Assembly: GCA_029856425.1 (NCBI GenBank)
Contig: JAHQWZ010000160.1
Span: forward strand, 1-5,212
Direction of reading: 5' to 3'
Length of the DNA stretch: 5,212 nt
Source: Candidatus Thorarchaeota archaeon
GTDB taxonomy: Archaea > Asgardarchaeota > Thorarchaeia > Thorarchaeales > Thorarchaeaceae
The notes under the pieces were generated by a model. It made no database searches and was not told where the DNA came from. It saw only the letters and a program-made list of their open reading frames with translations. Below, piece by piece: positions 1 through 5,212 of the stretch (position 1 is its first letter; every line of letters starts with the position of its first letter). Both the position numbers and the translations under genes were made by a program.

Positions 1-1
1 G

Positions 2-931
2 TCATGGCTTCTCACCGAAGAAGAGACGCGCGGCGTTTTTCCACATCACAGATTCAATCTCATCCTGAGATACTTGAGGATGTCCTTTCTCCAGTATTGC
101 GTCGGGTATCCGTAGTTTAGTGAAGAAATCCTTCCACCTCTTCAGCGGCATAGTCTGCTCGAAGAGCGGAAAGTCACTACCCCAGAGCATTCGATTTGGA
201 AATACTCGGAATATCCTTGCATCTGCTATCATACTGTAGATTCTGTCCGTGCTCCTGGCTGCAAAAATCTGCCAACCTGAAACGTCCACAAACACGTTAG
301 GGTTCTTTGATGCGATTGTTAAAGCCTCATCAACCCAAGGAATTCCCGCATGTGCTAAGACTATCTTGAGCTCGGGGAAGTCGACAGCCACGCTGTCAAC
401 ATAAACCGGCCTTCCATACTTGATATGCTTGAATCTTGAAGTGAAACCTTGATGAATTACCACTGGAACATTGAGCTCAGTACACAGCTCATAGTATGGG
501 TAGAACTCCTCACTATCAGGATAGAACCCATTGGGAGGATACATCTTCCATCCGCCACACTTTTTCTCCTTGACAGCACGTTCCAACTCATCTAATCCTT
601 CATTTCCCCTTCGAGGATCTATTCCAACAAATGTGAGGAGGTCCGGATTGCCCATCACTTCATCTGCATGCCAATCCGTCTTCTCTTTCAGGCTCAACGG
701 CATATCTTGGTTGAGACCGCTGTCGATTGGCAGGATTACTGCTCTCTCAATCCCAGCATCACTCATGGCTGCTTCCAATGCTTCAATAGGGGAGTCCAGT
801 TGAGGCTCTGTGCCATCTCGTTCAGCTGCAATGCGACGAGCCTCTAGGTCCTTCTCACTGATTATGTCCCTCGTCCATGTGTGCACATGAGCATCGATAA
901 CTCTCAAGGGGTCAACACTCGGCTCATACAT
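2..931 (-). CDS. Amidohydrolase family protein (amidohydrolase_2, metal-dependent TIM-barrel hydrolase)
   Basis: This is a complete 309-residue protein of the amidohydrolase_2 type (COG2159-like), which are cytosolic metal-dependent hydrolases or decarboxylases built on a TIM barrel. The metal-site motifs run in the family order: the N-terminal H-x-H (H15, H17 in IDAHVHTW), a G-W-K-M-Y-P strand at 127-132, H160 in VPVVIHQG, H194 in LAHAG, and the catalytic-type aspartate D253 in LWGSDFP. The C-terminal NAARLF (299-304) is the usual family ending. The length is normal. The substrate cannot be read from sequence; the family includes acid decarboxylases and lactone or amide hydrolases. ATG at 931 is the only usable start before an in-frame stop at 965-967, and no clear Shine-Dalgarno precedes it. 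It begins 14 bp after the PHP gene and is probably translated from the same transcript. The family call is firm; the reaction is unknown. Confidence 0.93.
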   Translation of the reverse strand: MYEPSVDPLRVIDAHVHTWTRDIISEKDLEARRIAAERDGTEPQLDSPIEALEAAMSDAGIERAVILPIDSGLNQDMPLSLKEKTDWHADEVMGNPDLLTFVGIDPRRGNEGLDELERAVKEKKCGGWKMYPPNGFYPDSEEFYPYYELCTELNVPVVIHQGFTSRFKHIKYGRPVYVDSVAVDFPELKIVLAHAGIPWVDEALTIASKNPNVFVDVSGWQIFAARSTDRIYSMIADARIFRVFPNRMLWGSDFPLFEQTMPLKRWKDFFTKLRIPDAILEKGHPQVSQDEIESVMWKNAARLFFGEKP

Positions 932-945
932 GATGCTGCAGCAGA

Positions 946-1803
946 TTAGGCTTCCGTATTCGATTCATCTGCTGCTGCTCTTAGAATCTCAATTGTTTCG
1001 ACAGGCACAGTGGTGCTGCCAAGTCCGCTCATCCAGGAGTTTCCATGATAATCGCTACCACCCGTCTCTATAAGACCGAGTTCTCGTGTGATTCTCATTA
1101 ACTCATCCAAGCTGGTTTCGAATCCAACCGGTCTGTAGTCATATTCTACCTCAACACCGCGAACTCCTGCATTGGCCAGGTCTTGCAGAAACTCCCTCAA
1201 ATCTGCCACTTTAACCGTTAAGGGATGTGCAACGACCGGCACCGCTCCCACTGATTTGAGAAGATCAATCGCCTTGAAAGCATGCATTCTCTTTTTCTCT
1301 ACAAACGCAGGTTTTCCTTCGCCGAGATACAGTTCAAATGCCTCTTCCGTATTCTTGACGATTCCTTTTCTTACAAGTAGTGAGGCAAGATGCGGTCGCC
1401 CTGGACTCTCTACACCCGTTAGGATTTCATTTAGCTCTCCTTGCTGCAGCTCAATTCCCAGACCGTGGAGCTTCTCAACCATCTTGGAGAACTTGCCTTG
1501 GCGTCTATTTCTGAGGTCCTGAAGTCTACTGTCAAGTATCGTGGACTCGAGGGGAACAAAATAGCCTAGTATATGGACCTCTTGGCCCTCATAGTCTGCA
1601 CTGAGTTCCAGACCCGGCACCCTCAGCAAGTCTGATGTTACCTTTGCTTCCATGAACTCTCTCAGACCCGCAATCGTATCGTGGTCAGTCAGGGCAATTC
1701 CACCAAGCCTCAACTCATCTGCTAGGCTGACTAATTGAGTTGGTGAATCATTTCCATCAGAGAGGACCGAGTGTGTATGAAGATCAGCACGGGCTCTCGC
1801 CAT
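946..1803 (-). CDS. PHP-domain metallophosphoesterase (TrpH/YciV-like, COG0613)
   Basis: This is a complete 285-residue PHP-domain protein resembling the TrpH/YciV group. Characterised bacterial members are trinuclear-metal phosphoesterases that act on 3',5'-nucleoside bisphosphates or trim RNA 5' ends. The metal ligands are all present and correctly ordered: H9 and H11 in DLHTHSVLSDG, D16, D40-H41 in TDHDT, E66 in PGLELSA, H77 in VHILGY, H193 in VVAHP, and D251 and H253 in GGSDYHG. The internal helical insertion carries the family's GRPHLA (135-140) and YLGEGKPAFV (159-168) stretches. The start is ATG at 1803, preceded after six bases by a strong Shine-Dalgarno (AGGAGGGAGG). It overlaps the end of the upstream cysteine-cluster gene by 20 bp. 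The intact ligand set implies an active enzyme. The exact substrate in archaea is an inference; pAp-like nucleotides or short RNA are candidates. Confidence 0.94.
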   Translation of the reverse strand: MARARADLHTHSVLSDGNDSPTQLVSLADELRLGGIALTDHDTIAGLREFMEAKVTSDLLRVPGLELSADYEGQEVHILGYFVPLESTILDSRLQDLRNRRQGKFSKMVEKLHGLGIELQQGELNEILTGVESPGRPHLASLLVRKGIVKNTEEAFELYLGEGKPAFVEKKRMHAFKAIDLLKSVGAVPVVAHPLTVKVADLREFLQDLANAGVRGVEVEYDYRPVGFETSLDELMRITRELGLIETGGSDYHGNSWMSGLGSTTVPVETIEILRAAADESNTEA

Positions 1804-2191
1804 GAGCGGCCTCCCTCCTCAGTTCTTCCACGAGTCTTCTCACCTTATGACAGACGTTTCTTATCTCTGTCCTTGTCAAGTTCGGTGAGGCTGGGCAAAC
1901 ATCATCGCCAAGGCATTTGCGTTTGGTGTAGTGATAGACAACTGGGTACCATCGGCAACCTTCTGGCCTAGCTTCATAGATCTTACATTCCTTCGAAGCC
2001 GGATCATAGAAGTAGCAGTGACCATCGACATTCTTCAGTTCACTGAAGCTACCAATGACGCGATGGGAATAATCACTGGTTGAGTAGCCAAGGGCATTAA
2101 TCCTCTTGGCATCCTTTCTTGTGATGGTCATCTCCGTTTCTTGACAGCACAATCTCACTTCAGGACAAAATCGGTTACAGTCAATAGCCAT
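1784..2191 (-). CDS. YkgJ-family cysteine cluster protein (CxxCxxCC / UPF0153 type)
   Basis: This is a 135-residue protein of the YkgJ cysteine-cluster family (PF03692 type), thought to bind iron or zinc; no member has a firmly known function that I can cite. Numbering from ATG at 2191, the N-terminal cluster is C5-x3-C9-x5-C15-C16, followed by the familiar ETEMTITRKDAKRINALGY stretch. Then come GHCYF (C59), KECKIYEARPEGC (C69, C79) and RWYP, the classic family signature. C93, C99 (in DDVCP), C114 and the last residue C135 are additional. A TTG codon at 2194 could add one residue, but ATG at 2191 is preferred. An ATG ten bases upstream is out of frame and soon stops. It is the first gene of the minus-strand operon and overlaps the PHP gene by 20 bp. 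A role in metal handling or enzyme maturation for its neighbours is only inference. Confidence 0.88.
   Translation of the reverse strand: MAIDCNRFCPEVRLCCQETEMTITRKDAKRINALGYSTSDYSHRVIGSFSELKNVDGHCYFYDPASKECKIYEARPEGCRWYPVVYHYTKRKCLGDDVCPASPNLTRTEIRNVCHKVRRLVEELRREAAHGESPC
1810..1819 (-). promoter_or_regulatory. Strong Shine-Dalgarno for the PHP gene
   Basis: Read on the minus strand this is AGGAGGGAGG, ending six bases before the ATG at 1803. It lies inside the coding sequence of the upstream cysteine-cluster gene. The overlapping PHP gene therefore has its own strong ribosome entry site and does not rely only on translational coupling. It also fixes the PHP start at 1803. Confidence 0.85.
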
Positions 2192-2227
2192 CAAGATTCA
2201 TAGGTCTCCAAGTAGGATTTGTCGGGG

Positions 2228-2245
2228 GTTATCTATTTTCATTCC
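2228..2245 (-). promoter_or_regulatory. Possible archaeal promoter (BRE/TATA-like) for the three-gene operon
   Basis: On the minus strand this reads GGAATGAAAATAGATAAC, an A-rich block followed by an AT-rich TATA-like core. It lies about 40-55 bases before the ATG at 2191. Transcription would start roughly 20 bases before the gene. The match is loose and rests on reading alone. Confidence 0.35.
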
Positions 2246-2310
2246 AAATGTGAGTATTGAAGTCATTATTCACTGCACATTAGAGAGTGGTCAGACTGCG
2301 GTTTAATGGG

Positions 2311-2325
2311 TCATCACGTTGATGA
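2311..2325. repeat. Short perfect inverted repeat (6-bp arms, 3-base loop)
   Basis: TCATCA-CGT-TGATGA is a perfect 6-bp stem around a three-base centre; the next flanking bases do not pair. It is about 120 bases upstream of the operon start and about 60 bases past the stop of the membrane-protein gene. It could be a protein-binding site or a weak RNA hairpin at the 3' end of the upstream transcript. With no T-tract beside it, a terminator role is not supported. Arms this short can also arise by chance. Confidence 0.35.
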
Positions 2326-2383
2326 GACGCTCACCATCCCTACTTCATCATCATTCCACGATTATAGCCATCAGTGAATTTGC

Positions 2384-3007
2384 TTAAGACTTTCGGAGTA
2401 ACACTCCTCTCTCACCCTTTTCGATGAGCCAGATGATTACTGCCATTTCTGAGATGATTAAGGAGAGTAATATTGCATCGCTGTTGAACTCATGCTCTAC
2501 GTTGAAGAAATCATCAAGATTCTCGAATATGAGTTCAATCTGGCAAGTTTCAGAAACGAAATAGGACCCTCCTGACGAGTTCCACTCATAATAATATGTG
2601 CCGAGAAAAATACCAAACTCCATTGAGTAATACACATCTGTGCCATTTAGAAGCTCTACATTCCAGCATTCAAAACCATATCTCTCAGAGTCGCCCATGA
2701 CTGTCACAATCTGGTCGCCCACCCGGACAGAATCACCAACACTCCAAGAACTAACATTGACCCAAACTGGATATTCTCTCACCTCCTGATCCCTCAGGGC
2801 AAGACTTAGATTGTCCAGATCTACCGCTGCTGAGATCTCATAGGTTGTAGAGGTGCTTTCTACCTCACTGACTACAGAATCCCAACTTCCCTGTCGAGTG
2901 TAGTGCCTGTATCGATAATTGAGTTGGAGATCTATTACATCTGTCTGAATTGGGACGACTGTGATTAATGGGATGACAAACGCAATAATAAGTAAGCCTG
3001 GCACCAC
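2384..3007 (-). CDS. Hypothetical membrane protein with N- and C-terminal helices and an extracytoplasmic beta-rich domain
   Basis: I do not recognise this 207-residue protein. Residues 2-20 (VPGLLIIAFVIPLITVV) form an uncharged hydrophobic segment, either a signal anchor or an uncleaved signal. Residues 177-195 (DAILLSLIISEMAVIIWLI) form a second helix, followed by a short positively charged tail (KGERGVLLRKS) expected to be cytoplasmic. The middle (about 21-175) is rich in Tyr, Trp, Val, Ser and Asp, with N-x-S/T sites at N84, N121 and N143 and two cysteines (C114, C155). It looks like an extracytoplasmic beta domain; WSVGDSVRVGDQIVTV is typical of such folds. The start is uncertain. GTG at 3007 (or 3004) is the first standard start, behind a weak GGGAT, but the frame stays open and protein-like back to a stop at 3065-3067. 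A cell-surface role is inferred from topology alone. Confidence 0.72.
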   Translation of the reverse strand: MVPGLLIIAFVIPLITVVPIQTDVIDLQLNYRYRHYTRQGSWDSVVSEVESTSTTYEISAAVDLDNLSLALRDQEVREYPVWVNVSSWSVGDSVRVGDQIVTVMGDSERYGFECWNVELLNGTDVYYSMEFGIFLGTYYYEWNSSGGSYFVSETCQIELIFENLDDFFNVEHEFNSDAILLSLIISEMAVIIWLIEKGERGVLLRKS

Positions 3008-3063
3008 AATATCCCGTTCTGTGACTGAAATCTCTAATCCCCAAGTGTATCTAGGAGTGAATT

Positions 3064-3073
3064 CCTATAATGC
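3064..3073 (-). promoter_or_regulatory. Weak TATA-like element upstream of the membrane-protein gene
   Basis: The minus strand reads GCATTATAGG here, in the 84-bp gap between the small ORF and the membrane-protein gene. A start site about 25 bases downstream would leave a leader of some 35 bases before GTG at 3007. There is no clear purine-rich BRE. The gene could equally be read through from the small ORF upstream. Confidence 0.25.
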
Positions 3074-3091
3074 TATCGAAACTACAATTCT

Positions 3092-3334
3092 CTACGCATG
3101 TCCCCGAGTGATCCGTCGGACCCGGGCAACGCTATCTGAAAGGTCACTTGTGTCAGAATTGCCTGTGACTTCACTCATAGAGACCTGTGTGAGTGTCTTA
3201 CCAGTCAGTCTTAGGTATGTCTGGGCTCTGACATGGTGGATGTAGGCGGCAAGAGTGTCGGGATGTCCTACAGCTCCGAGAAAGAGGTTGCGCTGTCTGC
3301 TAAACACGCTCAGAATACGGTCTATTAGTTTCAT
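3092..3334 (-). CDS. Small hypothetical protein (80 aa), divergent from ABCE1
   Basis: I do not recognise this 80-residue ORF. It starts at ATG 3334 with the amphipathic-looking MKLIDRILSVF. A mixed core follows (NLFLGAVGHPDTLAAYIHHVRAQTYLRLTG, 16-45), then a Ser/Thr/Asp-rich linker (50-68) and a basic tail (RVRRITRGHA). There is no membrane segment and no cysteine. In favour of a real gene are an ordinary-looking codon mix, a promoter-like element placed correctly for a near-leaderless transcript, and no better explanation for this stretch. Against it are its short length, no evident Shine-Dalgarno (only TATAGAG before the ATG) and no known family. A plus-strand ORF over 2961-3245 looks less protein-like. 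It could be co-transcribed with the membrane-protein gene 84 bp downstream. Confidence 0.5.
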   Translation of the reverse strand: MKLIDRILSVFSRQRNLFLGAVGHPDTLAAYIHHVRAQTYLRLTGKTLTQVSMSEVTGNSDTSDLSDSVARVRRITRGHA

Positions 3335-3358
3335 CTCTATAGATTCGTTGACGCCAAT

Positions 3359-3375
3359 GGTTCTAAAGGTTTTTC
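3359..3375 (-). promoter_or_regulatory. Candidate archaeal promoter (BRE + TATA) for the small minus-strand gene
   Basis: The minus strand reads GAAAAACCTTTAGAACC: a purine-rich BRE-like GAAAAA directly followed by a TATA-like CCTTTAGAA. The TATA centre lies about 31 bases before the ATG at 3334. Transcription would start only a few bases before the start codon, giving a nearly leaderless mRNA. That fits the missing Shine-Dalgarno. Confidence 0.5.
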
Positions 3376-3400
3376 ATTTGTCCATCAGCCTTTCTGGACC

Positions 3401-3420
3401 CGAGCCAAAGCGCTAAATAC
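3401..3420 (+). promoter_or_regulatory. Candidate archaeal promoter (BRE + TATA) for ABCE1
   Basis: GCCAAAGCGCTAAATAC combines a purine-rich BRE-like block with a TATA-like GCTAAATAC (3412-3420). A start about 25 bases past its centre, near 3441, would give a leader of about 26 bases. That leader contains the GGTGA ribosome site at 3453-3457, nine bases before the ATG. Spacing and composition fit an archaeal promoter; no measured start site is available here. Confidence 0.55.
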
Positions 3421-3452
3421 TCTACAGGAAATCCCCCTTTGTTCCTCCTGAA

Positions 3453-3457
3453 GGTGA
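3453..3457 (+). promoter_or_regulatory. Shine-Dalgarno for ABCE1
   Basis: AAGGTGA before the ATG at 3467 matches the anti-Shine-Dalgarno of archaeal 16S rRNA (CACCU core), with nine bases between GGTGA and the start codon. It supports the 3467 start, which also gives the family's standard N-terminus (MRIAVID). Confidence 0.65.
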
Positions 3458-3466
3458 AGGATAAAA

Positions 3467-5212
3467 ATGCGCATTGCAGTCATAGACCACTCCCGCTGCA
3501 GGCCAAAGGACTGCACACACGAGTGTCAGAGATTCTGCCCCATGGTCAGAACAGGCACCGAAACAGTCGTGTTCTTCGATGGTCCCGACAAGCCCCCGAC
3601 CATAGTGGAGTCTCTCTGCTCGGGTGCGGCAATGTGTGTGAAGAAGTGTCCCTATCATGTAATCAGTATTGTCAACCTTCCAGAGGAACTCGACACTGAT
3701 GGTAGCCACCGCTATGGTGTGAACGGATTTCAGCTTTTCCGAATGCCCACACCGAAGCAGGGCCAGGTCCTAGGACTAATTGGTCCAAACGGCGTTGGAA
3801 AGACCACAGCTGTGAGAATTCTTGCAGGCGAGCTAAAGCCCAATCTTGGTGAAGTAGAGGAACCACCCGAATGGGACGAGATCATAAGAAGGTACCGCGG
3901 TTCAGAACTTCAACCTTTCTTTGAGCGAATACAGGAGGGCACGATAGTCCCAGTCCACAAGCCTCAGACTATCACCGACCTGCCCAAGGTCAAAGCAGTC
4001 GCAGACAAACCAATCAGTGAACTCCTGGAAGCCGCTGACAGCTCAGGCAGGCTCAAAAACTTGAAGGAAGACATGAGTCTAACAGAGATATGGGACCGCC
4101 CAATCAATGTTCTCTCTGGTGGAGAGTTGCAGCGTGTTGCGGTGACAGCAGCCATTGTCCGCGAGGGTGACATTTACTTCTTTGACGAACCTACTGCATA
4201 CCTTGATGTTCGTGAGAGGTTGAGAGTAGCTCGTGCAATCAGAGCATTGTCAGACTCTGGCAAGACAGTCGTGGTGGTTGAGCATGATCTTTCAATTCTT
4301 GATTATGTGTCTGACTTGGTATGCCTGTTCTATGGCAAACCTGGGGCTTACGGAATCGTTTCTCATCCACATGGCACACGTGTTGGTGTGAACATCTTTC
4401 TCGATGGTTATATTCCGGATGAAAATATGCGCTTCAGAGATACAGCTATCTCTTTCAAGGGGATGACTGGTGAGGATGAGGAATTCGTCAGTTCGGAAAC
4501 ACTTGTAGAGTATGGCGATTTAAAAAAGGAGTTCGAGGGGTTCACCCTCGAGGTGAAGGGCGGCAGGGTAACTAGAGGACAGATAGTTGGAATCCTAGGG
4601 CCCAATGGAATAGGGAAGACTACTTTCGTGAGAATGCTCGCTGGCGAGTTAGAACCCACTAAAGGTGAAGCTCCAAAGAAGACATTGAGTGGTTTTGACC
4701 TTAAGATCGCGTATAAGCCGCAGTACATCACAGCAGACTATCCCGGAAATGTTCGGATGTATCTTCGGGAGGCTGGAGGGTCCACAGTAGACAGCTCAGA
4801 CTTCAAGACTTCTGTGTTGCGAAAGCTTGAGCTAGAGGATCTTGTGGACCATCCCATTTCTGAACTATCTGGTGGTGAGCTTCAACGAGCAACAATCGCT
4901 AGAACCTTGGCCAAGGATGCTGACATCTACCTGTTTGATGAGCCATCTGCATTCCTAGACATCGAACAAAGGCTAGCAAGCTCTAGGGCTATCCGCCGAA
5001 CAATCCAAACTCAAATGAAGACTGCATTTGTGGTTGAGCACTCAATTCTCATGGCTGACTACCTCAGTGATAGCATGGTTGTGTTCGGAGGGGAGCCAGG
5101 AAAGAAGGGCATCGCATCTTCCGTGACAACACTGCGGCGTGGAATGAATGCATTTCTAAAGCAGATGGGTGTGACATTTAGGAGAGATCCGCAGACTGGT
5201 CGACCAAGAGTC
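3467..5212 (+). CDS. abce1: ABCE1/Rli1 ribosome recycling ATPase, 3'-truncated by the window edge
   Basis: These are the first 582 codons of ABCE1, the cytosolic twin-ATPase that splits post-termination and stalled ribosomes with aRF1 or aPelota. The frame is open to the last base, and roughly the final 15-25 residues lie beyond it. Domain order is canonical. The Fe-S domain (1-75) has C11-x-P-x2-C16-x3-C20, C24-P, C51, C57 and C61-P. NBD1 has Walker A GPNGVGKTT (K112), the ribosome-contacting helix-loop-helix (about 134-155, RGSELQ), Q-loop Q167, signature LSGGELQR (216-223), Walker B D240-E241, D-loop YLDV and H273. NBD2 has GPNGIGKTT (K384), Q419, LSGGELQR (467-474), D491-E492 and H525. 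The hinge is FLDGYIP (311-317), and the C-terminal FRRDPQTGRPRV fits. Two oddities: the middle cysteine of the usual CxxCxxC is A54, and the residue after H525 is Ser instead of the usual Asp. Both ATPase sites otherwise look intact. Confidence 0.98.
   Translation, partial: MRIAVIDHSRCRPKDCTHECQRFCPMVRTGTETVVFFDGPDKPPTIVESLCSGAAMCVKKCPYHVISIVNLPEELDTDGSHRYGVNGFQLFRMPTPKQGQVLGLIGPNGVGKTTAVRILAGELKPNLGEVEEPPEWDEIIRRYRGSELQPFFERIQEGTIVPVHKPQTITDLPKVKAVADKPISELLEAADSSGRLKNLKEDMSLTEIWDRPINVLSGGELQRVAVTAAIVREGDIYFFDEPTAYLDVRERLRVARAIRALSDSGKTVVVVEHDLSILDYVSDLVCLFYGKPGAYGIVSHPHGTRVGVNIFLDGYIPDENMRFRDTAISFKGMTGEDEEFVSSETLVEYGDLKKEFEGFTLEVKGGRVTRGQIVGILGPNGIGKTTFVRMLAGELEPTKGEAPKKTLSGFDLKIAYKPQYITADYPGNVRMYLREAGGSTVDSSDFKTSVLRKLELEDLVDHPISELSGGELQRATIARTLAKDADIYLFDEPSAFLDIEQRLASSRAIRRTIQTQMKTAFVVEHSILMADYLSDSMVVFGGEPGKKGIASSVTTLRRGMNAFLKQMGVTFRRDPQTGRPRV

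Larger units (their letters stand above)
2192..2383. other. Intergenic region between the operon and the membrane-protein gene
   Basis: This stretch of about 190 bp lies upstream of the cysteine-cluster gene and downstream of the membrane-protein gene, both on the minus strand. It holds the possible operon promoter near 2228-2245 and a short perfect inverted repeat at 2311-2325. I see no convincing ORF, RNA gene or oligo-T terminator in it. Confidence 0.6.

Noticed and set aside
531..803. Plus-strand ORF of 90 codons opposite the amidohydrolase
   Set aside because: It lies wholly inside a gene with intact family motifs on the other strand, and its product is Ser/Pro/Arg-rich and low in recognisable pattern.
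934..943. 10-bp palindrome TGCTGCAGCA in the PHP/amidohydrolase gap
   Set aside because: It is short and in a CTG/CAG-rich patch that partly reflects the repeated alanine and aspartate codons at the PHP C-terminus; no evidence for a regulatory role.
1172..1522. Plus-strand ORF of 116 codons opposite the PHP gene
   Set aside because: It is antisense to a gene with a complete set of metal ligands; its composition is typical of an antisense frame.
1771..1971. Plus-strand ORF of 66 codons across the PHP/cysteine-protein overlap
   Set aside because: Antisense to two well-supported genes, with no motif and no ribosome site.
2961..3245. Plus-strand ORF of 94 codons opposite the membrane protein start and the small ORF
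   Set aside because: No promoter or ribosome site was seen, and the opposite-strand frames are more protein-like and have plausible promoters. Rejection here is less certain than for the other shadows.
3008..3334. Small ORF and membrane-protein gene as one gene split by a frameshift
   Set aside because: The small ORF ends in a basic tail at a clean stop, and the membrane protein's frame has its own stop at 3065-3067. One indel would not join them without another stop, and no homologous continuity is visible.
3422..4731. Minus-strand ORFs (3422-3709, 3672-3866, 3964-4173, 4408-4731) and a plus-strand ORF at 3439-3699 within ABCE1
   Set aside because: All overlap the ABCE1 frame, which is supported by every family motif from end to end.
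1..5212. CRISPR array, tRNA/rRNA, insertion sequence or defence system
   Set aside because: No spaced direct repeats, no cloverleaf-like or rRNA-like stretch, no transposase motif and no known defence-gene domains were found in any frame.

Overview
The window is archaeal. The decisive evidence is the long plus-strand gene that runs off the right edge. It encodes ABCE1 (Rli1), the iron-sulphur, twin-ATPase ribosome recycling factor found in archaea and eukaryotes but not in bacteria. AT-rich promoter-like elements with a purine-rich block just upstream (archaeal BRE/TATA style) agree with this. The lineage within Archaea cannot be fixed by reading. Mid-range G+C and a secreted-type two-helix protein next to an ABCE1 gene would fit an Asgard archaeon (Thorarchaeota-like), but that is a guess.

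Layout, left to right. Positions 2-2191 hold a tight minus-strand operon read right to left: a YkgJ-type cysteine-cluster protein, then a PHP-domain metallophosphoesterase (20-bp overlap, strong Shine-Dalgarno), then an amidohydrolase_2 family TIM-barrel hydrolase (14-bp gap). All three are metal-binding or cysteine-cluster proteins. Positions 2192-2383 are an intergenic stretch with a possible promoter for the operon and a short perfect hairpin. Positions 2384-3007 encode an unrecognised membrane-anchored protein with one helix at each end and an extracytoplasmic beta-rich middle. Positions 3092-3334 hold a small 80-residue ORF of unknown function. Positions 3335-3466 are a compact divergent control region with one promoter-like element facing each way. 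Positions 3467-5212 are ABCE1, 582 codons, lacking only its last few residues.

The most interesting observation is in ABCE1. Its ferredoxin-like cluster normally uses C-x2-C-x2-C, but here the middle cysteine is alanine (A54). The other seven of the eight cysteines are present. This is the sixth cysteine in order. As I recall, published mutagenesis found it to be the only dispensable one, with its loss converting the cluster to a [3Fe-4S] form. The window may therefore show a natural version of that variant in an otherwise intact ribosome recycling factor.

I saw no RNA genes, CRISPR arrays, insertion sequences or mobile-element remnants.
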